NCBI GenBank assembly: GCA_905250885.1
Contig: CAJNOQ010001035.1
Location: 1 to 36,896 of the forward strand
Length of the DNA stretch: 36,896 bases
Source of the DNA: Didymodactylos carnosus
Lineage: Eukaryota; Rotifera; Eurotatoria; Philodinida; Philodinidae
Reading direction: 5' to 3'
Below, one piece after another: positions 20,496 to 31,583 of this stretch. Position 1 is the stretch's first letter, and each line of letters opens with the position of its first letter. Made by a program: the position numbers and the translations under genes. The notes under the pieces were generated by a model that was given only the letters and a program-made list of their open reading frames with translations, had not been told where the DNA came from and did no database searches.

Positions 20496-21580
20496 CTTAT
20501 TATTAGAGTCTGTTTAAAAACATCAAGTGTAATAATTGGTATGAGAAGAGAAATTTAAAAAGTGAACGGGCACGCACGAAAGATCAACAGATAATGATAC
20601 CACACGAGCGAAGAAAAAGTGTATGAAACCGAATCAAGGATTTAAAATCTAAAATGAAGTGAACTATAAAGGCTCTTTAATATACTAGAAAAATATGTAA
20701 ATGAAGTTGTTTTAGAACCTTATACTTGTCAAATAAATGTTTTACAGAGCATGAAAAAAATTACATGCACAACGAATTTCAACATAGTGATGAAAATATG
20801 TGAAACTTAGAGTAAAAATAATTTTTCAAAAAAAATCCTCAAAATACTCAAAATAACATTAATAATAATTCTAAAAGTCGTATTCTGAAAGGTTATATTA
20901 GAAAATTTTAGTGCGTGATATTCTTGACATCTGCACTGTTTCCAGGACATATAAGAATATGTGCCTCATCTTAGTTACTAGGAAAACAATTAAAAAATAT
21001 AAAAACATCATTCTAATATAACACCAACTATTTAAAATAATCAGTTAACTTCTTCATTTCATAGGAGATGTACTTATGCAGATATACTTTAGATACGAAG
21101 TTCTTTAATTTTAATATATAGACCATTAGAAAATAAACTCGATTATTCGTCCTTAAATATAGTGATGTAGTTTAATTCATTTGTCTTGTTGATTCATTTA
21201 ACCATACTGTTCGCTTGTGCTTTGCATTATAGTAAAGTTAGCGTCATCTATACATATATTCGATTGGCTTACTGTTTCTCTCATGAAAATAAATAAATGA
21301 GAATGCGTAAATAGTTTACAATCCTATTTACTGATTGAATTTCAGAAAATTTACGTCGCAAGACTTGTAGCATTCATATTCTTTAAGCAATAATAACTAA
21401 TGATCGGATAGAATTCAAACTCGCGTTCAACGTCCTAGTTTTAAAGCTTATAGCAAATCGTATTTAATCTCGAAAGCTACAACAGTTGAAGTCATTTTTT
21501 TTCGTTTTTTCTACTATTTGTTTTCTAAATGTTTCTGAAAACGTTAATACAATTAATACCTAGATCTAAAAACATTTCTC
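20496..21580. other. Divergent intergenic region
   Basis: Separates the minus-strand phosphatase from the plus-strand HAD gene and should carry both promoters. It is AT-rich. I saw no exon, and no TATA or initiator element that stands out from the background. Confidence 0.45.
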
Positions 21581-21728
21581 ATGAGACGAAACTATCGCAG
21601 GTAAATGAGCTGATCTTTCGCATTATTGTTGATGTATTCTTGTGTGAATAATCATCAATTGTTTATATTGTCTAATCAGCTGTATGCCTTATCTTCTAGC
21701 TATAAAGTATGTTTTTTCTAAACTTTAG

Positions 21729-22599
21729 TTGCTACTTAAACATGTTAGTCTACCATATTCTCACTACAATTCTACATTATCAAAGAAACGAGAGTTGGAT
21801 GCCGTTTTATTTGACGTAGATGGTACGAAAAATGATTGCTGTAAATCTGCCTTGTTGAGTTTAAGCAAAAAGTCTGTTTAGGAACTCTAATTGATTCTGT
21901 TGATTTACATGCTAAAGCTTGGCAAGATGCATTTCGTCATTATGATTATGAGGTTGAGTTTAAATTAGTACGTGAACAAATCGGTAAAGGAGGCAAGTAA
22001 GCGGTTTAGTTATTGGCCATGGCAACTCAATTTCTAAAACAATTTAGTTTATTTTAGGTGATCAACTAATGCCGCTGTTCATTAATGAAAATGTTCTGAA
22101 GAAAATTGGAGATGAATTACAAGAATATCGTGATCAATTATTTAGAGAAAATTATATGTCACAAGTGAAAGCGTTTCCTGGTGTACGCTCTTTATTTAAA
22201 ATGATTAAAAAACGTGGTGTCAAAATAGCTTTAGCATCATCGGCACGAGAAAATGAATTACAAATTTATAAACGAATTGCAAATATCGAAGATCTCATTG
22301 ATGGTGAAACCTGCTCAAATTCAAAGGATGTTAAACGATCAAAACCGTACCCAGATATATTTTTAGCTTGTCTAAATGTATTAAAACTTTCATCGAAAGA
22401 TAATGTAATTGTCGTTGGTGATACGCAATGGGATGCTAAAGCGGCGGTAGCTGCAGGACTGAAAATTGTCGGAGTTGAATGTGGGGGATTTTCTGGTGAT
22501 CTACTACGACAGTCCGGGTGCCAATGGGTGTATAAAGATATTGAACAACTAACTCGATATTACGATACTTTATGCAAAGATGTTTTACGTTATGAATAA
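21729..22599 (+). CDS. HAD-superfamily phosphatase, beta-phosphoglucomutase-like, probably of bacterial origin
   Basis: Exons 21729-21822, 21882-21992 and 22058-22599 encode at least 248 residues. All four HAD motifs are present: nucleophile DVDGT (codon for Gly split by intron 1), ALASSARE (motif II), KRSKPYPDIF (motif III Lys) and VVGDTQWDAKAA (motif IV). A helical cap lies between motifs I and II, including IGKGGDQLMP. Such proteins hydrolyse small phosphorylated metabolites; the substrate is unknown. Intron 1 (59 bp) is GT-AG. Intron 2 (65 bp) fits only as GC-AG (GCAAGT...TTTTAG). The start is unresolved: no ATG precedes DVDG in the first exon. One frame-consistent option is a 20-base exon at 21581-21600 (MRRNYR, donor CAG/GTAAAT) joined at a weak acceptor at 21748. 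Overall sequence style is closest to bacterial HAD hydrolases, suggesting horizontal transfer followed by intron gain (inference). Confidence 0.85.
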
Positions 22600-24592
22600 T
22601 TTATTGTTTTTGCCTGTTTGATTTTTGTAGTTTAATTTAATGTCGAGATAACAATTTGAAAAATATACCGATTTAAACAAGCTGATTTAGTTTAACATTG
22701 TTTTTTTATATAGGTTATTTATCACATAGAAGATACCTGCATCCTACTAAGGGAAATATTTTACGACTAAAAAAACTAAGGGAAGCAATTTTACCGTAGT
22801 TTGCAATGAAACTCCACAACTTCAACGTGAACTTCATTTTGTTTGCTGAACCTGGTCTTACAATTAAGATTAGGAAGAAATGTTCCCTCATTTTCAAAGG
22901 TTTTTTGAAAATCTTTTCAAAAACCAACGTACTTTCTATTGTATTTAAAATTTTTGTTGATATCAAGAATATATGATACAAAATGGAGCTCATATTGAAG
23001 TTCTGGTTCTGAAGCAATTTGGATCGATTTCGACAGAGTTACGAATTTTTTTGTTTTCTCTAAAAAAAACAAATGGATTGTTTCACCTTCTATAGGCTTT
23101 CACTAAGTTCTTGCATTTACTTCTAGAACAACATTGATACGATACTGGGAGTCGAAAATCTATGTTTGGAGGATTATCAGACCGAATCGACCTCAAATAG
23201 GTGGGTCCAAGTTCGATTTATTTTAGCCTTATCAAGGATATTTACAAAAAAACGAAAGCTTAACACCTTTTATACGACAGAAAAAAACAAACAATCAGTA
23301 GCAACAGTAGAGAAGCGTTCAACAGTGACAAGCACGAAGATTTTATACAAAGGAAATCACAGGTTTAAATATTTACTAAGAGCGACTTGAATTATTTTAT
23401 GCTAAAACATGCTGTTACCATTTGAGGTAGATTGTTCCACTCAGCGGTTGTTTTCGCTAGAAAAGATGACGAAGTCATCCTTCTGATATTAGCTGGGACT
23501 AGTCATCATACTCTTTCGATACAGGGCTTACACAGAAACTAAGTTTTAAAAACAATCTTCAAAAGTAGCATCCAAAAAGATTTTTGGAAAGCTTGTTAAA
23601 AGGTTTCTAATGCAGTTTTTTTTTCAGTGGTAGATAGTCCAAGATGTCCTCTTCAAAACGGGCGTCAGTCAGGACCATTAGCGATACGTTAGGCGTAGTA
23701 ACGAATTTGCTGCAGTCTAGTACTGGTAGCTGTTAACTTCTTAGAAGACGAGTGGAACATAGATGATCGAGCATGCTGAGCCTAGTGGCAATGTTTGTTT
23801 TTCGAAAAAGATCAAAAATCTGGTGAAAGATAACTTTGTTAAGACAATGCAGTTTTAAACTAATGTCACTGAATATGAAAAAGTTGATATCTTCCTCAAA
23901 ATCGAACTCATACACTTTAATATTCTGGGATAGTATCACAATAGTGCCTTACAAGAATATAGTACTGTAGAGACCAGAACAGTGCACGAAAACTGGATTA
24001 AGTACGAAAAGATTTTTCAGAGATTATGGTCAACGATCGAACAACTAAAACTCATTACTTTGCATTTTTTACACTGTCATCATAGAAAACTACTCAAAGT
24101 AAATACGTCTATGAGATCGAATAGGTCGATGGGATTCGAGGTTTATCAACGATCTTTTTAAACCCCACGTTTAAAAAAATTATTAAATTTACTTTTTCAT
24201 GCAATGATGCGTCAACGTTTTACTTTCAAAATGCTGCATAGTTGAACTCTCTATTAGTTTGTATTCAAAAGTGATTCAAGAAAGAATCATTAATATTCTT
24301 TTCTTCAAATGGAAAATATGATGTCTGAGAATAAATAAATCGATATTTACGTAGATTTTCTCAATAGAGATCCGGAAAGACGAAGTTTCTCGAGACATTT
24401 ATGAAAAGAGAAAGAGACAATTGCACAAAGTTCTCGTACGAATTAGAATCGCTGGTTAAGTTTTGAACTGCCCTAAACTACAATGAGTAAAAATGTCTTT
24501 GTCATAAAAGAATCGTTCTGTAAAATGAGTAGTTAGAATTTCAGAGAATTAAGCATAACAATAATGATTTATTTTATTGTCAAAAAACGATA
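22600..24592. other. Two-kilobase gene-poor stretch
   Basis: No exon could be supported. Plus-strand frame 23166-23390 and minus-strand frames 22715-23017 and 23733-23939 lack domains, good splice neighbours and coding-like composition. Some stretches are less AT-rich than the flanks (about 23430-23760) and could be old transposon remains, but no terminal repeats were found. Confidence 0.45.
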
Positions 24593-26482
24593 TTAATTGC
24601 TCTGCTTTCTATTTCGTAATGGTATGCAACCGCATATTCTCGTCTTTCTATAGAAATAGTCTTCTTTAATTAACAAATCATCACCATTTTGATCGATATC
24701 GAAATAATATCGATAAATTGAACTATTGTTTTTATGGTAACACTTAACATTTAATTTTCTAACTTGTTCAATTATTGACACTAAATAAGATTTTAAATTA
24801 TTTTCATTATTATTATTATTATTTAATTTAATATCTCCATTATCAGACATGTTAATTTTGGATAATTTTTTAACAATTTCTTTGCTGATTTGAAAAATAG
24901 TTGTTTCAGTTCGAGATTTGATGGCATTGTAATCCGAAGATGATTTAGAGTAGATGAATAACCATTGGTCAACAGTGAATCAACATCTCGTTGTTTTTGA
25001 ATCATATACTTTCCTAAAATACGCAGCAATTGATTAACAAATTTTGTAAATAAATACGTAATTATTACCTATTATGAATGTATGTAATTTATTCCATTTA
25101 TTGCCGACTGTAGACTTAAACGTTTGTTTCGTTAAAACTGTAACATGAATTTTTTTTCGTTTAAATAATTGTACATTGGATATGGATAATATTTGAATAT
25201 ATTTCAAGGTTAAACATTGTCACTTTAATTAGATTTTCAAGACCTGTGAATAAAACAAAGAGTGCATTATAACTCAATTGTACATTGGAAATATTGATTG
25301 ATTGAATAGAATGTAAATAACAAGTATTATAAATTGTACGTAATACATATAGTTCAAATGTTTGTGATTCTTTATCTGACCAAGAAATTGTTGTTGAAAC
25401 AAATAAAATATGAAAATTTTTAAATTGTTGAAAAATGAACGAGAAAATTATACCCGAACTATTGTTCATTATTTCATTATACAAATTCATTGACGTTATA
25501 CAACACTGAATGTAGTCAATGTAAATAATATTTCGTTTAATCCACACATCATTTCTTATATATGAATAATTCGACGATGATAATGATTGGCTATTATTTG
25601 GAAATAAAATTTGTAAATATTCGTTTGATATATCCAATTGATTATTGATTACTATCGTTTTCATACGATCGTATTCGATTATATTAATTAGACTTAAACG
25701 TTTTAAATTTGTTTTTCTAAGTATTGATATCGTTTAAATGACAAATACTATCTAAATAATCTAGATAAACGGTTTGAATTGATGAACACTTGAATAAAAA
25801 TTGTTCAAATTCATAAGAAAAATAGGAATTATTAAGTATTAGAAAATTTAATTTAAATGTTCGTAATCGATAATATTGATTACGAACGAGTAAATAGATC
25901 TCGACTTGAATAATCGAATATAATTTTGATATCTAATTCAATCAAATGTTGAAATGATTGTTGATTAATGTTGATAAAGACAGTTAGTTGTAAATGAGTT
26001 AAATTTTGAAATTTTCTTAAACCACATTTATCATTGATACAATTCTTGTTTAACTTCAATGTTTCTAATGTTGATGTACACTTATTAAATAAACAATGTC
26101 GTTCTTTGAACAGAATTTGTTTATTATCGATAATCAAACGTTTCAATGAACGAAAATTCAATAAATCAAAACCGTTGTTGTATAATAATTGTCGACATAC
26201 ATCATCTAAATCATTGTCGATAATCAATGTTGGAATATAATATTGATTCAATATTAATAATTGACAAAAATAGTCGAATATTTCATAGTTTATTGATAGT
26301 AATGATGAGTTGGATAAATGAATATACGACCAAATAGAAGGATCACTCAAAACAGGTTTCATATGTTTTAATCGATATTTGTAAAATAGACGAACCGTTT
26401 CATAGGGCCCAACAACTTTGAATATTTTAACTAGAACAATGTTTGGTAAGTCGAACAAGAACATATCTAAAATAAATAACAT
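24593..26482 (-). pseudogene. F-box/leucine-rich-repeat-like gene with several frame breaks
   Basis: On the minus strand, coding-like sequence begins near 26482 (MLFILDMFLFDLPNIVLVKI) with an F-box-like N-terminus, including KPVLSDPSIWSYIHLSN. Leu/Ile/Asn-rich repeats follow, with recurrent ISNVQL-type and LKLNKN-type segments. The frame changes near 25905, 25745 and 25200 while the coding character continues, and perhaps again near 24840 within an AAT-repeat stretch. One clean 58-bp GT-AG intron is visible at about 25075-25018 (donor ATAG/GTAATA, acceptor TATTTTAG), joining to GKYMIQKQRDVDSLL. F-box proteins bind SKP1 in SCF ubiquitin ligases and the repeats choose the substrate. Neighbouring genes are intact, so true decay is likelier than sequencing error, but errors cannot be excluded. 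The frame that starts further upstream, at 26551, runs into the motif cluster and is not the real N-terminus. Confidence 0.6.
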
Positions 26483-26509
26483 GCCTAAAACTGAATACGT
26501 ATCAGGGCT

Positions 26510-26690
26510 TCGTATGGACTTGCCTGGTCCCAATTTTTTGGACCGAACCATAACTTTTCGAGACCAGGACCACTTCGGACCATTTTCGATAAAAAAAATT
26601 TGAGATCAAGACCAAGTCGGATCATAAATTTTTCGAACCAGATGAATCCGATCCAGTCCGACTTGGTCCTGGACCGAACCATATACAGCC
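26510..26690. repeat. GGACC/TCCGA motif cluster
   Basis: About 180 bp made largely of GGTCC, GGACCGAACCAT, GACCAGGACCA, GTCCGACTTGGTCC and GATCCAGTCC variants in both orientations. GGACCGAACCAT occurs twice (near 26538 and 26672), and the tracts pair with each other. The local GC content is much higher than in the flanks. It abuts the F-box-like gene just upstream of its start. Confidence 0.6.
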
Positions 26691-26939
26691 TTGATAAGCA
26701 CGTTGGTATAAAGCACGTCCTGAGCTGAGATAATCCTCCATTATGCTATTTCACTTATTAATTATTAAGTGTGTATTATGCTATTTCATAAGATATTGAA
26801 TTTTGACTGCAAGACTATCAGAAACAGCAGTGCGAAGCAGAGAGACAGAGATAGGGGGCATCAAATAGAAAGATCACGCGTAAGAACTAAGGATTTTAAA
26901 AAGTTGTGATTAAAAAGTCAAAATGGTACCACCGCTTAC

Positions 26940-27530
26940 GAGAGAATAGCCCGATGTGTTCTGCTACTTTTGCTCGAAACATTCATAGGCAGAGTTAGTC
27001 GATAGTTCTGATCAGGAATATCCATAATTTTGTTCGGCTAATGATCAAGTTTTAATGGTGTTATAAATTTTTTAACCCTTTATACCCTTCGGTCCCTTCC
27101 AAGGAACGTTAATTTGACAGGTTTATAAAAAAAATGAATCATCAACTCGCATGAATTATCAAATTTCGCATTCCAGTGCAGTGGGCATTCCAGCTGAAGC
27201 TATACTAAAAGTGTCTCCAGATGTAAAAGGTTAATGAAAATATCGTGTTCTAATAATGTTGAGCGTTTATTTGTAGTTCGATATTTTTATTAAAAAGTTT
27301 AGTCCATTAAAACTTGATCATTAGCCGAATAAATTATAGACATGGAAAATTCGACGTCCTCTACAATCTGGCACTATCAAAAACACGTTTGCTCAAAACT
27401 GAATTTTCACGTTTTGGAGGCTACATCTGAAATCCTGAGCTACGGAAGGTATAACTCTCAGATTTATGACTAGGATTATCGACTCTTCATAAACATATGT
27501 GCTTCGAGCAAAAGCGGTGAGACATCATGC
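26940..27530. mobile_element. Large imperfect foldback element
   Basis: A perfect 26-bp inverted repeat (27033-27058 and 27304-27329, beginning TTCGGCTAATGATC) extends to about 38 bp with mismatches. Further out, CTTTTGCTCGAA near 26969 pairs with its complement near 27500, together with a GTCGATA...TGATCA-type stretch next to each. The arms are interrupted, so the structure looks like an old foldback transposon or a composite of two insertions. No transposase frame lies inside. Confidence 0.55.
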
Positions 27531-27539
27531 CTGTTCCCT

Positions 27540-28080
27540 TTTTAGTAACTAAAGCTAGGTATGCATCAATTCTTTTTTGAAACTTATTAAGTACAAAAAT
27601 CTTGCTCCAAACCTACTTATCCCAAATATTTCTTGAATACGTAGGATTGGCCTGCAGGTTTTTTCTACAAAATGAGATACAACGAAGTTGGTATTCTCAG
27701 TTAGTAAGATGAAGATAGGAATAGTATTGACCAATTTCAAGTCCGCCTGTTCAAACAGGAGTTTTTTATCTTGAATTTAGGGCTGTCGCAAGTCCCAAAA
27801 TAGCTGTATTTCGAAGGGAAAAATCATTGGCTACAGTCTGGCATAATGGAGAACAATTGATAAGAAACAGTTTGACAGGTGCAATTATTTTTGCAGGTGC
27901 ACAACCTTTTCTAGAATTGGTGTATTTCTAGCTATAGTTACGCTTTGACTCTGATAAAAAAAGATGTCAGAAATATACTTCTTGCTGTTCTTACTGCAAC
28001 CTGAGAGAAAAACTTCTACTTTTGCTATAAAACAGAATGATTTGTTTTGAACAAAAATGCTCATACATATCCCAAGCACA
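27540..28080. other. No gene seen
   Basis: Short frames at 27555-27740 and 27885-28247 on the minus strand overlap repeated motifs and have no domain. Nothing else stands out. Confidence 0.4.
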
Positions 28081-28084
28081 GAAA

Positions 28085-28340
28085 AAGCATCGAGTATCGC
28101 CCAATGCATCTCGGTGGTTAATTTACTGGTCGACGCATATAGATGCAGATAAATGTTTCTCTCGATGCAATTAGATAGCATTGCCCAGGACTTGACATTT
28201 TCATAGGGTAAACTCGGTGCATTCAAATATATTGGGCAATACGTCAACCGACGCAGCTAACTAACTCGATACTCTAGCTGGAATATCCAGATAAAAGAGT
28301 AAAAAATATCGACTCCAGCTAAAGCATCTAGATATTTCGG
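28085..28340. repeat. GATGCA/GCCCAAT motif patch (probable)
   Basis: Variants of CGATGC, TGCATC and GATGCA, of GCCCAATGCAT against GCATTGCCCA and ATTGGGCAATACGTC, and of AGCTGGAATATCCAGAT against CTCCAGCT recur in both orientations. It is less regular than the other patches and is listed with lower confidence. Confidence 0.4.
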
Positions 28341-28732
28341 CTGCAGTACTTTTGCTTGGGTACATATTAGCCAGTATCAGCTCATTGATACTGTACGGTT
28401 TATACAAGAACTTGTTTTATTATCATTCTTACATATGTCTCTGTTATTTCTCGGTTAAAAGCAATCTTTGCTACATAATTCCAAGTACAAACGTCTATCG
28501 AAAGTGTTGAAGTGAAACGACAGACCAGAGTGCGAACTGAGTGTGAATTCAGTCAGCAAGAACTTCTGAACAGACTCATTCTCTTTCTTACACTCTTACT
28601 AGTAAGAAAAGTAGGAAAATACGTACTTCTTACCACTGTCCGTTTATTTTAAACAGTGCACTTGGCCACTTTTTGAATAATTTTCTAACAAAAGAGACAC
28701 AGATCTGTGGTTTTCGACAAACTGAATATTTT

Positions 28733-28980
28733 CTATTTTACTCACAGCTCAAAATAACGTGAAACTTTCAAGCAATACACAGTTAAACATGCTACACACT
28801 TTTTGAGAGCTTTTACTGGAAAAAATTCGGCTTTTAGAGGTAAGGTTTTTTAGAAAAGATCCTAAAAAAATACACATTGATAAGTTCATGTTTTCAACCT
28901 CATAGTAAGTTTATTATGTTTACCAAACTGTTTATAGAGTGAAAGTTTCACGTTGTTTGATTTAGTTATGAGTGGAATAG
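28733..28980. repeat. Inverted repeat with arms of about 42 bp
   Basis: 28733-28773 (CTATTTTACTCA ... AACGTGAAACTTTCA) and 28938-28980 (TGAAAGTTTCACGTT ... TGAGTGGAATAG) are inverted copies with a few mismatches around a 164-base centre. This may be a small MITE. No flanking duplication was recognised. Confidence 0.5.
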
Positions 28981-28989
28981 TAAAAATAA

Positions 28990-30120
28990 TAGTAATATGC
29001 CATGTGAAACCTCGAGGTTTAAACATTTGTACTTCTAAAGTACGTGATGAACAAGTATAACTGTCAAATGATTTGACTCAAATCATGCTGTTTTAAATAG
29101 GCACGTATAGTTTTCAAACAAGGATATTTTACCTAAATGAATCATTAAGCGTTGTAGATAAATTAAATATGATATTTTAGAATTGCAATCCTTTCAACAA
29201 TTTTACTGCGCTAATAATATCTCGTCTTCTTTAGTTCTATTAGAAGATTCACTAATATTCGTATGAATAGAAAGCATTAAAGAGATTACATGTTGGTCTA
29301 AAAACTAGTTAGTTGCATCTATAGTATGTATGATCTTTGGACTCGCAAGTTTATCGCATCACTAATTAAAATACACAAGAAAGAGAAAAAAAGAACATTT
29401 TGTCTTTACTTATCTAACTCATTCTCAGGCTTTTTACCAGGTATCATTTTTTAGCTTAAAAAATAGACATCCATTGTAAGAAGAAAGATATCAGACAAAC
29501 ATCTAGTGAAAAAAAAGTTATTATTCATGCTTTATGCTATCTCGAAATATATATCCACTTAATATAAACACATAGAATCATTCTATTGTACAAATAATTT
29601 TTCTCTTTTTCTTGTTCTCCATTTATTTTATAGGAAAAATATGAGAAATTCTAACACAAAAGTCTCTATACATAGAATATCGTCAATACATACAGTATGT
29701 ATTAAAAAGAACCGAAATTGACTTGTATATGAAAAACAACAGTTAATCTATTTAGTCTTGATGAAAATAATAATAAGCATAAATTTTTTTTTCGAAGGAC
29801 ACATCATATTATAAAAAATTTTGTTAAAAGTACATTTTCAGAACAAAACATAAATAACAATAATATACGTACGACAAAGAAAAACAAGTTAATTATTTCT
29901 TCTTACATCTATTACAGTAAACATATTTTACCTGATATTTTATATTGTTTTTTTCTCTTCTTGAATTTTACAACAGTCTATCAAGGAAATGAAATTTGAA
30001 ATAATTGAATAAAATTTATGAAATTCTTTAGTTTTTATTGCGTTCCCATTTTTCAACTTTTCCTTTGTTCATATAAATCTCTAAGGATATTCTACGTATA
30101 TTTATTCATACACTTTACAG
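28990..30120. other. AT-rich intergenic sequence
   Basis: No exon, long repeat or RNA gene was recognised in this 1.1-kb stretch. Confidence 0.5.
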
Positions 30121-30318
30121 AAAGGTCCTAGAATGAGAGCAGACGTTATAGTTGGACCTTATGATATCAATCAAAAGAGGGAGAGACTATTTCGCCAGTA
30201 TATATATAATTTGGAGGAGTCCGTATCGTCAGATTTCTACAGTGATCAAACTAGATTTTACAAAATTAAAGAATTTGTTTACAATAGGATATTTAACTAT
30301 CAAAAAAGTAACTTGTAA
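30121..30318 (+). CDS. Possible terminal exon or small protein, unknown
   Basis: The frame opens directly after an acceptor-like CACTTTACAG (ending 30120), with an ATG at 30133 (MRADVIVGPYDINQKRERLF), and closes with TAA. The encoded 61-65 residues are charged and protein-like. No upstream exon could be found in the preceding kilobase and no domain is recognised. It could be a short gene, a last exon whose partners are not visible, or chance. Its neighbour at 30514-31583 converges on it from the other strand. Confidence 0.3.
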   Translation, partial: KGPRMRADVIVGPYDINQKRERLFRQYIYNLEESVSSDFYSDQTRFYKIKEFVYNRIFNYQKSNL

Positions 30319-30513
30319 ACTATGAATTTTACAAGTATAAGTAATCATTCGTTCATACAAACTATCCAATATAGAAAAAGAAATCCAAGAGTGATTGACT
30401 GTACGGTAAAAAAGACCTCTATGGTAATAAAAACCATTGGAATACTCTTTAAAAAATCACCATTTCTTTTGAAATATAAATAAAATTTACAGAAAAATAG
30501 AATACAATTAAAA

Positions 30514-31583
30514 TTACACATCTGATTCAAAAACATATTTATTATCGTACGAAAGATATTTTTGTAAATGTTCTGATATATACGTATTTAATTGTCTAAT
30601 ATCATTTGGAAATTGTTTTAAACACATTTTCATATGAAAACGACATAAAGATTTTAATGTTGATTCTCTTATATTTTGTCGATGTTTTTTATTAATTGTT
30701 TCAATAAATTGAATAAAACCTACTTTTTTATTTTCTAATTTTTTATTTAAAAAATGATAAGCATCCGTTTGTAATAGACTTTTTATTTGACGTAATTCAA
30801 ATTGAATTTCACCATTATTAAATAGTGCAGTGAGAAATTTTTCAAATAAATCATTATCCGATTGAGATTGTTGTGGACTAAAATTTAATATAAATTTTTT
30901 TTATCAATATAATTTTAGAAAAAATAAAATATTTCTTACTTTAAATTAGATAATGTAGTTATTTGTAATGTTTGATCAATTGTTGTTAACGAATTTTTTC
31001 GTTGAAAAAATTGTTCATTCATTGTTGGTCGATTATTTTTATAAAATTCATGATGATTTGAATAAATATAATAAAATGCTATAATTTCAATAAAAAATCC
31101 AATATATTTAATACGTTGATTGGATTGTTTATTTATTGTTGATATAAATATATCACACAAACGATATTTCAATAGAAAACAACCAATTTCAAGTAAAACA
31201 TTAAGATCAAATTCATTATAAATAAAATTTGCATAACTATTATAAATTGCTTGATATGTAGTATATAATGTATTTGATGATGATAATGATGGTGGTGAAT
31301 ATTCAAAAATTGATTTTGAAATTTGACCATGTTTTATTAATATTTTATGAATTAATTGAAATAAATTTGTATGATCATTTTCTTCACCTATTTTTTGACA
31401 TAACATATAAATAAAATATTGATCTAATACTGTATTATTAAATTGATCCAATGATGATAAATTTAATTTTGTTGAAAATAATTCATTTAATGATGTTGTT
31501 TGAGGACAAGTATCAATGTATTCTAACATATTTGGTTGATATGATGATCGACATAAACGTGGACGTGTTGCTGATTGAGCCAT
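30514..31583 (-). CDS. SOCS-box protein (2 exons)
   Basis: Exons on the minus strand: 31583-30940 and 30877-30514, with a 62-bp GTAAGA...TTTTAG intron; phase and stop agree. The product is 335 residues. Residues about 286-327 form a SOCS box: the BC-box-like STLKSLCRFHMKMCL, then IRQLNTYISEHLQKYLSY, the place where the Cul5-contact segment normally sits, ending in the usual leucine/tyrosine helix. In the family the SOCS box binds Elongin B/C and Cullin 5, so the protein is probably a substrate adaptor of a ubiquitin ligase. The first 230 residues are helical-looking and Asn/Ile/Phe/Tyr-rich. I cannot see SH2, SPRY, WD40 or clear ankyrin motifs there, although diverged ankyrin-like helices (LLEIGCFLLKYRLCDIFI) would fit the ASB group. 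The start ATG is the first in the open frame. Confidence 0.75.

Noticed and set aside
26485-26682. Minus-strand frames through the GGACC cluster, including the apparent upstream start of the F-box-like gene
   Set aside because: The residues come from the repeated motif; the F-box-like sequence begins only at about 26482.
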